Source of the DNA: Halopiger goleimassiliensis | GTDB taxonomy: Archaea > Halobacteriota > Halobacteria > Halobacteriales > Natrialbaceae | NCBI RefSeq assembly: GCF_000455345.1 | Contig: NZ_HG315690.1 | Location: 881,742-945,741, forward strand | Direction of reading: 5' to 3' | DNA: 64,000 nt | Part shown: positions 53,001 to 61,221 of the stretch, piece after piece | Numbering within the stretch: position 1 is the stretch's first letter | How the letters are laid out: every line of letters starts with the position of its first letter | Translations under genes and position numbers: made by a program | Notes under the pieces: generated by a model | Database searches by the model: none | Told to the model about the DNA's origin: nothing | What the model saw: the letters and a program-made list of their open reading frames with translations, nothing else

Positions 53001-53843
53001 GAGATCGACCGGACGATCCTCGATCGACTCCGCGATCCGTTGATCCACCTGATCCGGAACGCGGTCGACCACGGGATCGAAGCACCCGAGGAGCGAGCCG
53101 AAGCCGAGAAACCGGAAACCGGCCAACTCGAGGTACGCGCGACGCGGAACCGCGACCTGGTGACGATTACGGTCTCCGACGACGGCCGCGGGCTCGATCC
53201 CGACGCGTTGCGGTCCGAGGCCGTCGACGCGGACGTCCTCAGCGAGGACGAGGCGGCCGCGTTGAGCGACGAAGAGGCCGTCGATCTGGTCTTCCACTCC
53301 GGCCTCTCGACCGCCGACGAGGTGACCGACGTCAGCGGCCGCGGCGTCGGGATGGACGTCGTCCAGCGCACCGTCGAAGCGCTCGACGGCTCGATTTCGA
53401 TCGACAGCGAGGTCGGCGAGGGAACGACCGTGACGCTGACGGTGCCGGTCTCGATCGCTATCGACGACGTGCTGTTCCTCGAGAGCGGCGGCCGGGAGTT
53501 CGGCGTCCCGACGGACGCGGTCCAGGACGTCGAACCCGCGGAGCGGATCGAGACCGTCGACGGCGAACCCGTTCTACAGGTCGGCGGGGAGTCCTGCCCC
53601 GTCATCGACCTCGGGGACGCCCTCGAGACGGCGGACACGGTCGTAGACGGCGACGAGAGCATGGTCGTTCGGATTCGCGACGACGTCAGGCCGGTCGCGC
53701 TGCGCTGTGATCGCGTCCGCGGCCAGCAGGAGGTCGTCGTCAAACCGTACGAAGGGTTCATGGCCGACATCCCCGGGCTGAGCGGAGCGACCGTTCGCGG
53801 CCGTGGGGAAGTCGTAAACATTCTCGACGTAACAACACTATGA
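50043..53843 (+). CDS. cheA: CheA histidine kinase with very long acidic linker
   Basis: 1266 aa, roughly twice the usual 650-700. Domains in order: HPt (1-110) with the phosphorylated H44 in RIAHTLKGNC; a P2-like regulator-docking domain (about 138-240, RGFLVRFAVVEEDAG); an Asp/Glu/Ser/Ala linker of about 640 residues (about 245-888) with regularly spaced Phe; dimerisation helices (from QSVRVDLQQVDELLNLVEG, about 889-955); HATPase (about 960-1125) with N-box LIRNAVDHG and G-box DDGRGLD and GRGVGMDV; CheW-like end (1130-1266). All kinase motifs are intact. ATG 50043 overlaps cheB by 8 nt. The linker is the oddity. Confidence 0.95.
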   Translation: MSDGWTDFVAETEERITELNNELLALEREPNDEEAMRRVFRIAHTLKGNCGAAGFEAASDVAHAIEDLLDAARAGRLELTSDVMDVVFDAVDELETMVREVETGGEIETDPTETIQHVRDVLERETRAGATSVERPTPQEIDRVLSSVSPPDDGSHRGFLVRFAVVEEDAGDPSNGSLVVDALIDAFDLLGTDPGQNAIAEGTYGGRFDAVFAGSVDETSIAAALTDVDEIADFEIVDVTDRLEDTADDARASADALEADDAEELEVDELLDEVDEFDDLDEKVKEVEDDDDLDVFDEMGEAGSFDDLFEEADVEPEVEPGEPDDADADESTAETEAEEEVDDASAVFEELKDEVDPVGFDELQDELDELEFDEYGEEEVGMEDLLADVDEPLDDGSDVADGTEDALESEADESVTAAAEDEPLEGEAGDESVDDGDAVAVGSAVEETDSPADDAAVDAETGAAAESESDARSKTDDAAAVDPAESDAEDETDSAEESGTVVDWSESADAADAAPDAAPTADEPPADQTPSDDASVEADAASAPEGTEDGPTPAEADSDDSVESDDATSTDDADVAAAASEGEPTDTEAETDRDDAFTESTGGDRSHEDAFGDESDGFAVEDTFDADSVSFESDLESAEDEFVDAEPSPLDESSFDPTDYAGDETVDDAFAVDDDVEEAWADPGPADDSFGADAPEEPFDDDDADFETEDAFESDTLESDAGDSFEDAFDDGSFDATDDTLSGDADRESTEETGFESVDDSGLEPADDADLGQSGVESTDLEAGAETDDVEVDESEPVDADVAGVTDALDDTLDSIDFDPDADDSFEDTFGADAFDDRDESTGFDDADASSAAADEPTTVIEEPVLEIPDITVPEPEDDVDEEEDEADSQSVRVDLQQVDELLNLVEGLVTTRVRLRHAVETDLDRAELEDEVDELDELVTELQGTVMDVRLVPLDSVTSRLPRVVRDVARDQGKQVDLELSGTDVEIDRTILDRLRDPLIHLIRNAVDHGIEAPEERAEAEKPETGQLEVRATRNRDLVTITVSDDGRGLDPDALRSEAVDADVLSEDEAAALSDEEAVDLVFHSGLSTADEVTDVSGRGVGMDVVQRTVEALDGSISIDSEVGEGTTVTLTVPVSIAIDDVLFLESGGREFGVPTDAVQDVEPAERIETVDGEPVLQVGGESCPVIDLGDALETADTVVDGDESMVVRIRDDVRPVALRCDRVRGQQEVVVKPYEGFMADIPGLSGATVRGRGEVVNILDVTTL

Positions 53844-53875
53844 ACGAACACATCCACCTACGGAGGAACAGATGA
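53840..53875 (+). CDS. 11-codon coupling frame between cheA and cheC
   Basis: A short frame encoding 11 residues starts with an ATG whose ATGA overlaps the cheA stop. It ends with a TGA that overlaps the ATG of cheC (ATGA at 53872-53875). It spans exactly the 28-nt gap and contains the cheC ribosome site GGAGG. Ribosomes finishing CheA could pass through it to CheC. The peptide is probably not functional; the frame may be chance. Confidence 0.3.
   Translation: MNEHIHLRRNR
53862..53866 (+). promoter_or_regulatory. Shine-Dalgarno site of cheC
   Basis: GGAGG lies 5 nt before the ATG at 53872. Together with the overlapping mini-frame it fixes the cheC start. Confidence 0.5.
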
Positions 53876-54477
53876 CGCTGATGGTCGACATTCGGAAGCT
53901 GAGTTTCATCAACGAAATGGCGAAGGTCGGGACGAACGGCGTCGCCGACAACATGAGCAAGCTCACCGGCGAGGACGCCCAGATGGAGGTGACGAAGACC
54001 AACTTCGTCGACGTCGACGACATCCAGGGCCAACTCGAGCCGGGCAAGCGCGTGGGCGTCCGCGTGCGACTGTTGGATCCACCCCACGGGCACATCCTCG
54101 TGTTGTTCCCGGAAGCCAGCGCGAAGAAGATCACGGCGATCATGCTCAACGACGTCGTCGACGACATGTCGAACGTCTCGGGCAAGATGGCCAGAAGCGC
54201 CGTCGAGGAGATGGGGAACATGATGGCCAGCGGGTTCATCGACGGTTGGGCCGACGTGCTCGGCCGGGTCATCGACGTCGCAGCGCCACAGCTCGTCTAC
54301 GCCTCCGGAGAGGACATCGTCACGCGGACTGCCGGCCTCGGCGACGACGATCTGGCGCTGTTTTTCGACTCGGACCTCACCGTCCCGAGTTACCAGATCG
54401 AAGCCGAGATCTACGCGTTCCCGGACCTGGAGGAGTTCGTCGAAATGGTCAACGCCATCGACGTCCAGAGCGCATGA
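53872..54477 (+). CDS. cheC: CheC-type CheY-P phosphatase
   Basis: 201 aa, one CheC unit with its two pseudo-repeats. CheC proteins dephosphorylate CheY-P using Glu and Asn on each long helix. Here the second helix has the intact E113-x-x-N116 (VEEMGNMMASG), while the first has E15-x-x-K18 (INEMAKVGTNG), so only one site should work. It is followed at a 4-nt overlap by a tandem CheC gene. Confidence 0.88.
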   Translation: MTLMVDIRKLSFINEMAKVGTNGVADNMSKLTGEDAQMEVTKTNFVDVDDIQGQLEPGKRVGVRVRLLDPPHGHILVLFPEASAKKITAIMLNDVVDDMSNVSGKMARSAVEEMGNMMASGFIDGWADVLGRVIDVAAPQLVYASGEDIVTRTAGLGDDDLALFFDSDLTVPSYQIEAEIYAFPDLEEFVEMVNAIDVQSA

Positions 54478-55730
54478 AACTCGACGTGAACGTCCTCGGA
54501 ACGTTCTACCGCATGGCCCGCGAGGGAACCGGCCTCGCAGCCGGCAGGCTGACCCACATGACCAACGTGGAGACCCGCGTGGGCGTGACGAAGCTGAACT
54601 TCATGCGGGGACGGGACATCCGCCGGGACCTCGCGGAGTCGACCGACACGGTCGGCGTCCGCGTGAGCCTCAGCGGGGCGATCGACGGCCACTCGATGGT
54701 GGTCTTCGACCGCGAGGACGCCGCCCAGATCGTCGACGAACTGCTCAGCGACGCGTCCATCGACGCCGACGTCGACGAGTTCGATCAGATGTGTCAAAGT
54801 GCCGTTACCGAGGTCGGACAGGTCATGAACAGCGGCTTCATCGACGGCTGGGCCGACGTGCTCGAGGAGATGATCGACGTCTCGACCCCCGAGTTCGTCG
54901 AGGGTGACTCCGCGGCCCCGTTTCTGGACGACCTCGCGGATCCGCCGGCCGACGACGACCTCGCGCTCCTCTTTCAGAGCCGGATCGAAACCGTCGACGC
55001 CGAGATCGAGTTCGATCACTACCTCTTCCCCAAGCGCGAATCGATGGCGCGACTCTTAGAGCGCCTTCGCACCAGTGACGGCATCGAGTACGACAAACTC
55101 GACGGCTTCGATCGGATGGCCGAACGCGGTGCCGAGGAGATCGCCGAAACCGCGACGACGCTGACCGGTATCGATACCAGCGTCGAGATCCGCCGGCTGA
55201 ACTTCGTCTCGCTCGAGGCGATCCCCCAGCAGGTGCCCGACGAACGCCTGGTCGGCGTCGCCTTCGAGTTCGACGGCGTCCCGAGTGGGTTCCTGTTGTT
55301 CCTGTTCGACGAGGAGTCGGCCCACGAGATCGTCGACGCGATGGTCCCCACGTCGGGCGACACGGCCGGGGCCGATGGCTTCGACGAGATGGGCAGAAGT
55401 GCGATCACGGAACTGGGGAACATCATGGCGAGTGGCTTTCTCGACGGCTGGGCGAACGTACTGGATACGACGATCGACCACTCGACGCCGGAGTTCATCC
55501 ACGACATCGGGACGGCGGCCGTCGATCCCGTCGTCGTCCGTCTCGGCGAGAACCAGGAGTACGCGTTCGTCTTCGACACGGTCGTCGTCGCCGACGGACA
55601 GGCCTTCGACTGTGAGGTGTACGCCATCCCCGACGAGGAGGACCTGGAGCGCGCGCTGAACGACCTCGACGTCGATCGGATCGAGGACACCCCCACGACT
55701 GCCGAATTCGGCGAGATCGATCAGCCATGA
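54474..55730 (+). CDS. cheC: Tandem double CheC protein
   Basis: 418 aa made of two CheC units. Unit 1 (residues 1-190) has E113-x-x-Q116 (VTEVGQVMNSG) and a degenerate first helix. Unit 2 (about 200-400) has E313-x-x-N316 (ITELGNIMASG) and also a degenerate first helix. So of four possible phosphatase sites only one is canonical and one carries Gln for Asn. Tandem CheC proteins exist in other haloarchaea, but I do not know their specific role; unit 1 may be a binding or adaptor domain. Overlaps cheD by 4 nt. Confidence 0.85.
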   Translation: MKLDVNVLGTFYRMAREGTGLAAGRLTHMTNVETRVGVTKLNFMRGRDIRRDLAESTDTVGVRVSLSGAIDGHSMVVFDREDAAQIVDELLSDASIDADVDEFDQMCQSAVTEVGQVMNSGFIDGWADVLEEMIDVSTPEFVEGDSAAPFLDDLADPPADDDLALLFQSRIETVDAEIEFDHYLFPKRESMARLLERLRTSDGIEYDKLDGFDRMAERGAEEIAETATTLTGIDTSVEIRRLNFVSLEAIPQQVPDERLVGVAFEFDGVPSGFLLFLFDEESAHEIVDAMVPTSGDTAGADGFDEMGRSAITELGNIMASGFLDGWANVLDTTIDHSTPEFIHDIGTAAVDPVVVRLGENQEYAFVFDTVVVADGQAFDCEVYAIPDEEDLERALNDLDVDRIEDTPTTAEFGEIDQP

Positions 55731-56245
55731 AGACCTACGGGAGCGAACCCGGCGCACCGTCACCGGTCAAAGTCGGCATCTCGGAACTGGCAGTCAGCGA
55801 CGGCGACGAGACGCTCACGTCCTACGGACTGGGCTCCTGTCTCGCCATCGCGTTACACGATCCAGAGGCCGAGATCGGCGGGCTCGCCCACGCCATGCTT
55901 CCAGACGGCGACGCGGCCGAGAACAGCGACCGCAAACCGGGGAAGTACGCCGACACGGCCATCCGTGCGTTGCTCCGGCGGATGGTCGAACAGGGAGCGA
56001 CCTACACGTCGGTCGAAGCGAAACTCGCCGGTGGCAGCGACATGTTCGAGTTCGAGAGTTTCGGCGACGGCGTCGGTCAGCGAAACGTCGCCGCTGCACG
56101 CGCCGAACTCGAGAAACTCGGGGTTCCGATCGTCGCGGAGGACGTCGGCGGCGACCACGGCCGAACCGTGAAGTTTACACCGGAAACGGGAAAACTCGAG
56201 GTGAAGACTGCCGACGACGAAGCCCACGGAGTGAACATACTGTGA
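55727..56245 (+). CDS. cheD: CheD receptor deamidase
   Basis: 172 aa. The cysteine-hydrolase core has C38 in YGLGSCLAIAL and H55 in GGLAHAMLPD, the catalytic pair of CheD. CheD deamidates glutamines in transducers and pairs with CheC, two of which precede it. The N- and C-termini are slightly extended and acidic. The overlapping stop and start with cheR (GTG at 56242) indicate coupling. Confidence 0.93.
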   Translation: MKTYGSEPGAPSPVKVGISELAVSDGDETLTSYGLGSCLAIALHDPEAEIGGLAHAMLPDGDAAENSDRKPGKYADTAIRALLRRMVEQGATYTSVEAKLAGGSDMFEFESFGDGVGQRNVAAARAELEKLGVPIVAEDVGGDHGRTVKFTPETGKLEVKTADDEAHGVNIL

Positions 56246-57042
56246 CAGACGACGCGTTCGACGACATTCTCAGCTTCGTCGAGGACGAACTTTCGTTCGC
56301 GACGAGCCACTACAACGACAGTTATCTCGACCGACGGATCTCCTCGCGGATTCGCCGGACGGGCAGCGACGATTACGACGAGTACTACGAGTTGCTCCGT
56401 TCGGACCCCGACGAGCAGGAGGCGCTGATCGAATCGATGAGCATCAACGTCACCGGCTTCTTCCGCAATCCGGAAGTCTGGGACGGCATCCGGTCCGTCC
56501 TCCGCGAACTCGAGTCGGAGACGGACGAGATCCGCATCTGGAGCGCCGCCTGCGCCGACGGCCGGGAGCCCTACTCGCTGTCGATGCTCGCCCACGACGA
56601 CGACCGGGTCGACGAATCGAACGTCCGAATCCTCGGGACCGACATCAGCCGCCCGGCCCTCGAGACGGCACGGAAGGGCGTCTACGAGGAGTCCCGAACG
56701 GTCGACATCGCCGAGCAGCTCGAGTTTCTGGACAACCACACCCGTTACGTAGACGTCGACGACCGCACCTACCGAATCGCGGACGACGTGAAACGAACCG
56801 TCTCCTTCGAACGCCACGACCTCATCAACGACGACCCCAAGTCCGGGTTCGACCTCGTGGTCTGTCGCAACCTGTTCATCTACATCGACAACGAGTACAA
56901 GTCGCCGATGCTCGAGGTGCTCTCGGAGTCGCTTCGACCCGGCGGCTACCTCGTCATCGGCAAGGCCGAGACGATCCCGCCGAACCTGAAATCCGCCTTC
57001 GAAGTCCAGGACGCCCGCCTGCGGATCTACCAGCGGGAGTAA
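56242..57042 (+). CDS. cheR: CheR transducer methyltransferase
   Basis: 266 aa SAM-dependent methyltransferase that methylates glutamates of transducers, opposing CheB. N-terminal helical domain (residues 1-75) and a SAM fold with IRIWSAACADGREPYSLSML, LGTDIS, FDLVVCRNLFIYI and GGYLVIGKAE. GTG start at 56242 overlaps the cheD stop. Last gene of the che operon; the next gene has its own promoter. Confidence 0.95.
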   Translation: MTDDAFDDILSFVEDELSFATSHYNDSYLDRRISSRIRRTGSDDYDEYYELLRSDPDEQEALIESMSINVTGFFRNPEVWDGIRSVLRELESETDEIRIWSAACADGREPYSLSMLAHDDDRVDESNVRILGTDISRPALETARKGVYEESRTVDIAEQLEFLDNHTRYVDVDDRTYRIADDVKRTVSFERHDLINDDPKSGFDLVVCRNLFIYIDNEYKSPMLEVLSESLRPGGYLVIGKAETIPPNLKSAFEVQDARLRIYQRE

Positions 57043-57077
57043 CCCCCGACTTCGGTCAGTGACGAGCGACCGACCGT

Positions 57078-57087
57078 TACATATGCA
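57078..57087 (+). promoter_or_regulatory. TATA box of the HsdR-N-like gene
   Basis: The sequence ttacatatgc is centred about 28 nt before the ATG at 57110, exactly the leaderless spacing. This favours 57110 over the ATGs upstream and separates the gene from the che operon. Confidence 0.55.
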
Positions 57088-57109
57088 CCACGGCCGAATA
57101 GCGTCACGA

Positions 57110-58459
57110 ATGACCGGCCAGGAGCTTCGTTCGTTCGTCACGCGAACCCAGTCGTTGCTCGAGTCGGCACCGCCGACGTCCGGCCGTGAAACCCACACCT
57201 GGCTCGTCGATCCGTTCCTCGAGACCCTCGGCTGGGACGTCCACGCCGACGACTGTCGCACGAACGCGGTCGTCGACGAGACCGGACTCGAGTACGTCTT
57301 CTCGGTCGACGCCGTCCCCGCCCTGTTCGTCGCGGTCGAACCCGCCGACGAGTCCCTCCAGGAAGCCCGTGCCGCAGAACTGCTGGAAGCTATGGCCTGG
57401 TCCGGCGTCGACCGGGGGATCTACACCAACGGTCGAGACTACGTCTTCCTCGCGGGGACGACCGACGCCGACCGCCTCGCCTGCCGACTGCCCGCACTCC
57501 CGGAGTACGGCGACTCGATCGAGCACTTCTCCCGGACGGCGATCGAACGCCACCTGGAACGCCACTCCCGCGAGTTCGTCGCCCGCCGATTCGCCCTCGA
57601 GCGGTCGGAACTCGTCGAATCGATCGTCGATCACCTGACGGGGCTCGCCGACGAGAACGAGGTCTACGCCGACGAGTTCCGGGCCGCAGCCGAACGGTTC
57701 CTGGATCGACTGATCGTCAGTTTCGCCGACGAGGACGCCGCCTTCGACGCCGAGAGCGGCGACGTCGCGCTCGCGTTCACCGACCCGACGACCGACCGAT
57801 CGCCGACCGGGGATTCCGACGAGTCGACTGGTGCTGGATCGACCTCGAGAAGTCAAACGATCGACTCGAACCCGAAGCGTCGGGGTACGACCGACCGTTC
57901 CGATCCCGTCGATGCTCGGGAAGCGACCTCGAGCACCCGATCAGACGGCGCGAGCGAAGACGGACGAGTCGCCGACGGAACGAGCAACTCCGAGGGCAGT
58001 ACTCGGTCGAGACCGAACGGGGAGAACGGCGAGAGAGCCAGCGACGCCGCCGAGGAGAGCCACGGGACCGACGATGGTACCGACGACGGCCACGGGGACG
58101 GCGATGCCGAGGGAGACGGCGAGTTCGTCGTCCGCTTTTTCAACGAACGTGGTTCGATCGGTGCGATCGGTCACTCGAGTTCGCGGGCCGCGCTCGCCCA
58201 CGCCGCGGAGTACCTGTTCGAGCGGGGCCTCTCCGGGGTTCGCGTTCCCTGGAGTCCCGACGGCGAACCGACCGTGCTCCACGAGGAACCCGTCCGTGAC
58301 GACGGTACGCCCATGGAACGACCACAGCAACTGTCGAGCGGGTACTACCTCGAGACGGGCGGGAGCGTCGCCGATCACGCGCGTCGCGTCCGGGCGATGG
58401 CCGCCCGTGCGAACCTCCGGGTGATGCTGACGGGGTCCTGGGAATCCGCGACGTCCTGA
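57110..58459 (+). CDS. HsdR N-terminal-like domain protein, motif degraded
   Basis: 449 aa. The N-terminal domain (residues about 1-165) looks like the nuclease-fold N-terminus of type I restriction HsdR or a stand-alone relative: WLVDPFLETLGWDV, then YVFSVDAVPALFVAVEPADESL, then WSGVDRGIYTNGRDYVFL. In active enzymes the second segment ends in E-x-K; here it reads V-E-P, so cleavage is unlikely. Next comes an acidic Ser/Thr/Gly linker (about 215-335) and a C-terminal domain of about 110 residues (GEFVVRFFNERGSIGAIG onwards) that I do not recognise. No helicase domain. It sits between the che operon and the convergent pilus operon. Function unknown. Confidence 0.7.
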   Translation: MTGQELRSFVTRTQSLLESAPPTSGRETHTWLVDPFLETLGWDVHADDCRTNAVVDETGLEYVFSVDAVPALFVAVEPADESLQEARAAELLEAMAWSGVDRGIYTNGRDYVFLAGTTDADRLACRLPALPEYGDSIEHFSRTAIERHLERHSREFVARRFALERSELVESIVDHLTGLADENEVYADEFRAAAERFLDRLIVSFADEDAAFDAESGDVALAFTDPTTDRSPTGDSDESTGAGSTSRSQTIDSNPKRRGTTDRSDPVDAREATSSTRSDGASEDGRVADGTSNSEGSTRSRPNGENGERASDAAEESHGTDDGTDDGHGDGDAEGDGEFVVRFFNERGSIGAIGHSSSRAALAHAAEYLFERGLSGVRVPWSPDGEPTVLHEEPVRDDGTPMERPQQLSSGYYLETGGSVADHARRVRAMAARANLRVMLTGSWESATS

Positions 58460-58499
58460 GCCGGTTTCCGTCGGCTCCGGTCGGTTCCTCCCCGGCGGA

Positions 58500-59276
58500 T
58501 CAGAAGTCGACGTCGGCTTCGACGATCGTTATCACCACTCGATCGACGTCCTGACCGTCGGCCCAGCCCTGCTCGTCGAGGTACGTCTCCCACGCCCGTT
58601 CGGCGTGTGGCGAGGAGTCCAGTTCGATCGTGACGTCGTCGACGACGTCGTCGGTGACGACGGTGCGGTTCTCGACCGTCATCTCGAAGCCGACCGACCC
58701 GTCGCTCCGGATGTTCCCTTCCTGACCGTCGATGGCAACCAGCGAAACGATCGCCGTATTATCGCTCGCCGACAGGAGCGGCTGCTCGAGCACGAAACTG
58801 GTGTCGCCGTCGGGCGTTTCGGTCGCGCGAACGACCGCGCCGCCGTCGTAGGCGATCCAGGTCCCGTCGTACTCGTAGTGGAACTCGCCAATATCGACGG
58901 TGTCGTCCCCGAGGTGATCGAACTCGTCGTATCGGTCGACGATCGGTGTCCCGTCGACCGAGACGTTCAACTCGGTGCCGTTCGAACCGATCGTCACTTT
59001 CCCTGCTCGCATCGCGAGTTCGCCTTCCCGTTCCTCGAGGCCGTCGTACCGCGCGAGGTCGTTGAAGTTCTCCGCGAGGGCGTCCATCGCCCGTTCGGCG
59101 TTCTGGAGTTGTTCGTGATCGTGGTACTCCTCCATCGCGTCGAAGGCGGTCACCGAGAGAATCGCAACGGAGCCGAGGATGATCGTGAACGCGAGGATGA
59201 ACCCGATCACTTCCGAGGCCCCGCGTTCGGCGTCCGAGTCGTCAGTTCCGCCGTCAGCGTGTGTCGTTCGGTGCAT
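58500..59276 (-). CDS. Prepilin-like protein (DUF7289 type)
   Basis: 258 aa. A type IV prepilin-like signal RG-AS precedes EVIGFILAFTIILGSVAIL, with cleavage expected after the Gly near residue 19. The remaining part is a beta-rich extracellular head with an acidic surface. DUF number from memory. Last of five such genes in the pilus operon, so likely a minor pilin or tip protein. Confidence 0.78.
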   Translation of the reverse strand: MHRTTHADGGTDDSDAERGASEVIGFILAFTIILGSVAILSVTAFDAMEEYHDHEQLQNAERAMDALAENFNDLARYDGLEEREGELAMRAGKVTIGSNGTELNVSVDGTPIVDRYDEFDHLGDDTVDIGEFHYEYDGTWIAYDGGAVVRATETPDGDTSFVLEQPLLSASDNTAIVSLVAIDGQEGNIRSDGSVGFEMTVENRTVVTDDVVDDVTIELDSSPHAERAWETYLDEQGWADGQDVDRVVITIVEADVDF

Positions 59277-59764
59277 CAGTATGCCCTCTCGAGTCGAATT
59301 TCGTCGTCGTCACCGTCGTAGCTGACCTCGATCCCGCCACCCCTGACCGAACTGTCCGTCTCCAGGTCGGCGTCGGTCTCGAGGGGGACGTAGACGGGGG
59401 CGTCGTCCCGGAGCGTGAGTATCACGCAGTCGCTTCCGTCCTCGAGTAACGGCCCGTCACAGTCGTCACCAGTTCCCAACGACACCGTGTACGCCCTGCT
59501 CCCGATCCGCCGCGGATGATCGGTCGTCACGTTGACCTGGCCGTCGTCCCCGGCCATCCGATCGACGCTCTGGATCTCACCCGCGAGTCGTTCGCCGATC
59601 GTCTCGAGGGACTGGTCGGTCGATCGCTCCGTCTCCCGCTCGAGCATCCCGCCGGCACTGAGCAACAGCCCCGAAATGAGGATCGTCGTAATCCCGATCG
59701 TCAGGGCGTGCGTGACTGTAATCGATACCGCGCGTTCGTCTCGAGGTCCGGGGCGTCGGTTCAT
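59276..59764 (-). CDS. Prepilin-like protein (DUF7266 type)
   Basis: 162 aa. The class III-type signal has RA-VS before ITVTHALTIGITTILISGLLL; cleavage would be after the Ala near residue 12. A coiled segment ERETERSTDQSLETIGERL follows, then a small beta head with two Cys near residues 110-120 that may form a disulfide. One base overlaps the next gene; it belongs to the pilus operon. Confidence 0.78.
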   Translation of the reverse strand: MNRRPGPRDERAVSITVTHALTIGITTILISGLLLSAGGMLERETERSTDQSLETIGERLAGEIQSVDRMAGDDGQVNVTTDHPRRIGSRAYTVSLGTGDDCDGPLLEDGSDCVILTLRDDAPVYVPLETDADLETDSSVRGGGIEVSYDGDDDEIRLERAY

Positions 59765-60615
59765 CGGTTCCCTCCGTAAATCTCGATTTCTCTGTCGGCT
59801 TCCTGGTACGAAACTCGATTCGAATCGTAGGTGACGTCGACGGAGACGGCCCAGATCCCGTCGCCGGAGTTGACGTTGTTCGTATCTTCGGTCGCGACGA
59901 TGTCGTAGCTACCGATGCGGTCGCGGTCGAACCGCACTTCGGTATAGTCCTGCTCCGGATCGATTATCGAGAGATCCGACGACGTACAGTCCGTCTGCGC
60001 ATCGACCGCACCCGATACCAGATCGAAGACGGCTTCCTCGGCCTCGACGGAACAGCGGTCGCCAGCGTCGGTCTCGATCTCGAGGGTGCTTCCGTACGTA
60101 TCGATCGTCACCGTCTCTCCCAGTCCGGTCCCGATCTGGATTTCGCCGTCGTCACTTCCCTCGATCTCGAAGGAGAAGTGGCCGATGTAGGCCCTGTTGT
60201 GGAAGTTTATCCTGTCTTGGTCGGCCGGATCGATATCCGACAGGACGGTGCCCGCCGTTCTGACGACGTCGACGTCCGAGACGTCCGTAACCGCGGACCG
60301 ACCGTTCGCGGTCGTCGTCCTGTACAGGTCGTTGAACCCGTCGCCGTTCTCGATCGCGTCCGCGAGGGCGTTCTCGTCTCCCCCTTCGTGAACGTTCACG
60401 CCGTGGCCCAGTTGCGCGACCCCCTTCTCGAGTTCGACCTCGGCCAGTTCGGCGTGAGAGGCCCCCTGACTGGTCGAACTCGAGGAGATGGTTTCGGTGT
60501 AGAGGACGCCGTTGAAGACGACGACGATCCCGAGGATGATGAACGCGAGCGCGACTGCGCCGACGAGGATCACCTGGCCGCGGCTTCGGTGGTCGGAATT
60601 CGATCGGGTTACCAT
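59761..60615 (-). CDS. Prepilin-like protein (DUF7261 type)
   Basis: 284 aa. Signal RG-QV directly precedes ILVGAVALAFIILGIVVVF (residues about 12-34). The large head (residues about 60-284) is beta-rich and has two Cys in the middle section (DRCSVE and TDCTSS). Overlaps the genes on both sides by a few bases. Probable minor pilin. Confidence 0.78.
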   Translation of the reverse strand: MVTRSNSDHRSRGQVILVGAVALAFIILGIVVVFNGVLYTETISSSSTSQGASHAELAEVELEKGVAQLGHGVNVHEGGDENALADAIENGDGFNDLYRTTTANGRSAVTDVSDVDVVRTAGTVLSDIDPADQDRINFHNRAYIGHFSFEIEGSDDGEIQIGTGLGETVTIDTYGSTLEIETDAGDRCSVEAEEAVFDLVSGAVDAQTDCTSSDLSIIDPEQDYTEVRFDRDRIGSYDIVATEDTNNVNSGDGIWAVSVDVTYDSNRVSYQEADREIEIYGGNR

Positions 60616-61217
60616 ACGATCAGTCGCACCTCCACGACGTTGTAGACGATCTCGCCATCGTTGGCCTGTGGAATTAGCGAGTTGGCGTCAGCTACCTCGT
60701 CGAGCCGATCGTTCCGTTCGGGTTCGACGTACTGGTCGTCGTACAGCGTGACGACGTGGCTCGCGACGACGGCCTCGGACGGCGGGCTCTCGGCCTGCCG
60801 GTGAAGGTCCGTCGACTCGGTCGCCTCCGTCGACGATCCGCTCACGTAGTGTACCTCCACGTTGTAGCTCCGGCCTTCGTCGGCGAAGCTCTGGTTCAAG
60901 ATCGCTCCCAGCGTCGAATGCTCCGCGAACGACTCCTGATCTGTAGGATCGATGTCGGCGAAGCCAGTGCCGGTCGCGTCCCACCGCCGAACGGTTCGGG
61001 ACAGGTCGCCGTCCTGACCGGCGACGACGAGTGCGTCCTGGGCCTCCTGCTGGAGCTGGGCCTGAAGGGTTCGGTCGACCTGTCCGCCCGTCGTCGGCGT
61101 GATAACGACCGCCTGCAGCGCGAACAGCACCGCCATGAGAATGACCATCGCGCCGATGAACCCCTCGAGGGTGTAGGCCTGCCCACGATCGGTCCGCGAT
61201 CGGAGTGTCCCGCTCAT
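60609..61217 (-). CDS. Prepilin-like protein (DUF7288 type)
   Basis: 202 aa. Signal RG-QA precedes YTLEGFIGAMVILMAVLFALQ, with Glu five residues into the mature chain (YTLE), the position that matters for pilin assembly. A helix VDRTLQAQLQQEAQDALVVA and a small head follow. Of the five it is closest to a canonical pilin N-terminus. Confidence 0.8.
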   Translation of the reverse strand: MSGTLRSRTDRGQAYTLEGFIGAMVILMAVLFALQAVVITPTTGGQVDRTLQAQLQQEAQDALVVAGQDGDLSRTVRRWDATGTGFADIDPTDQESFAEHSTLGAILNQSFADEGRSYNVEVHYVSGSSTEATESTDLHRQAESPPSEAVVASHVVTLYDDQYVEPERNDRLDEVADANSLIPQANDGEIVYNVVEVRLIVW

Positions 61218-61221
61218 GGTA

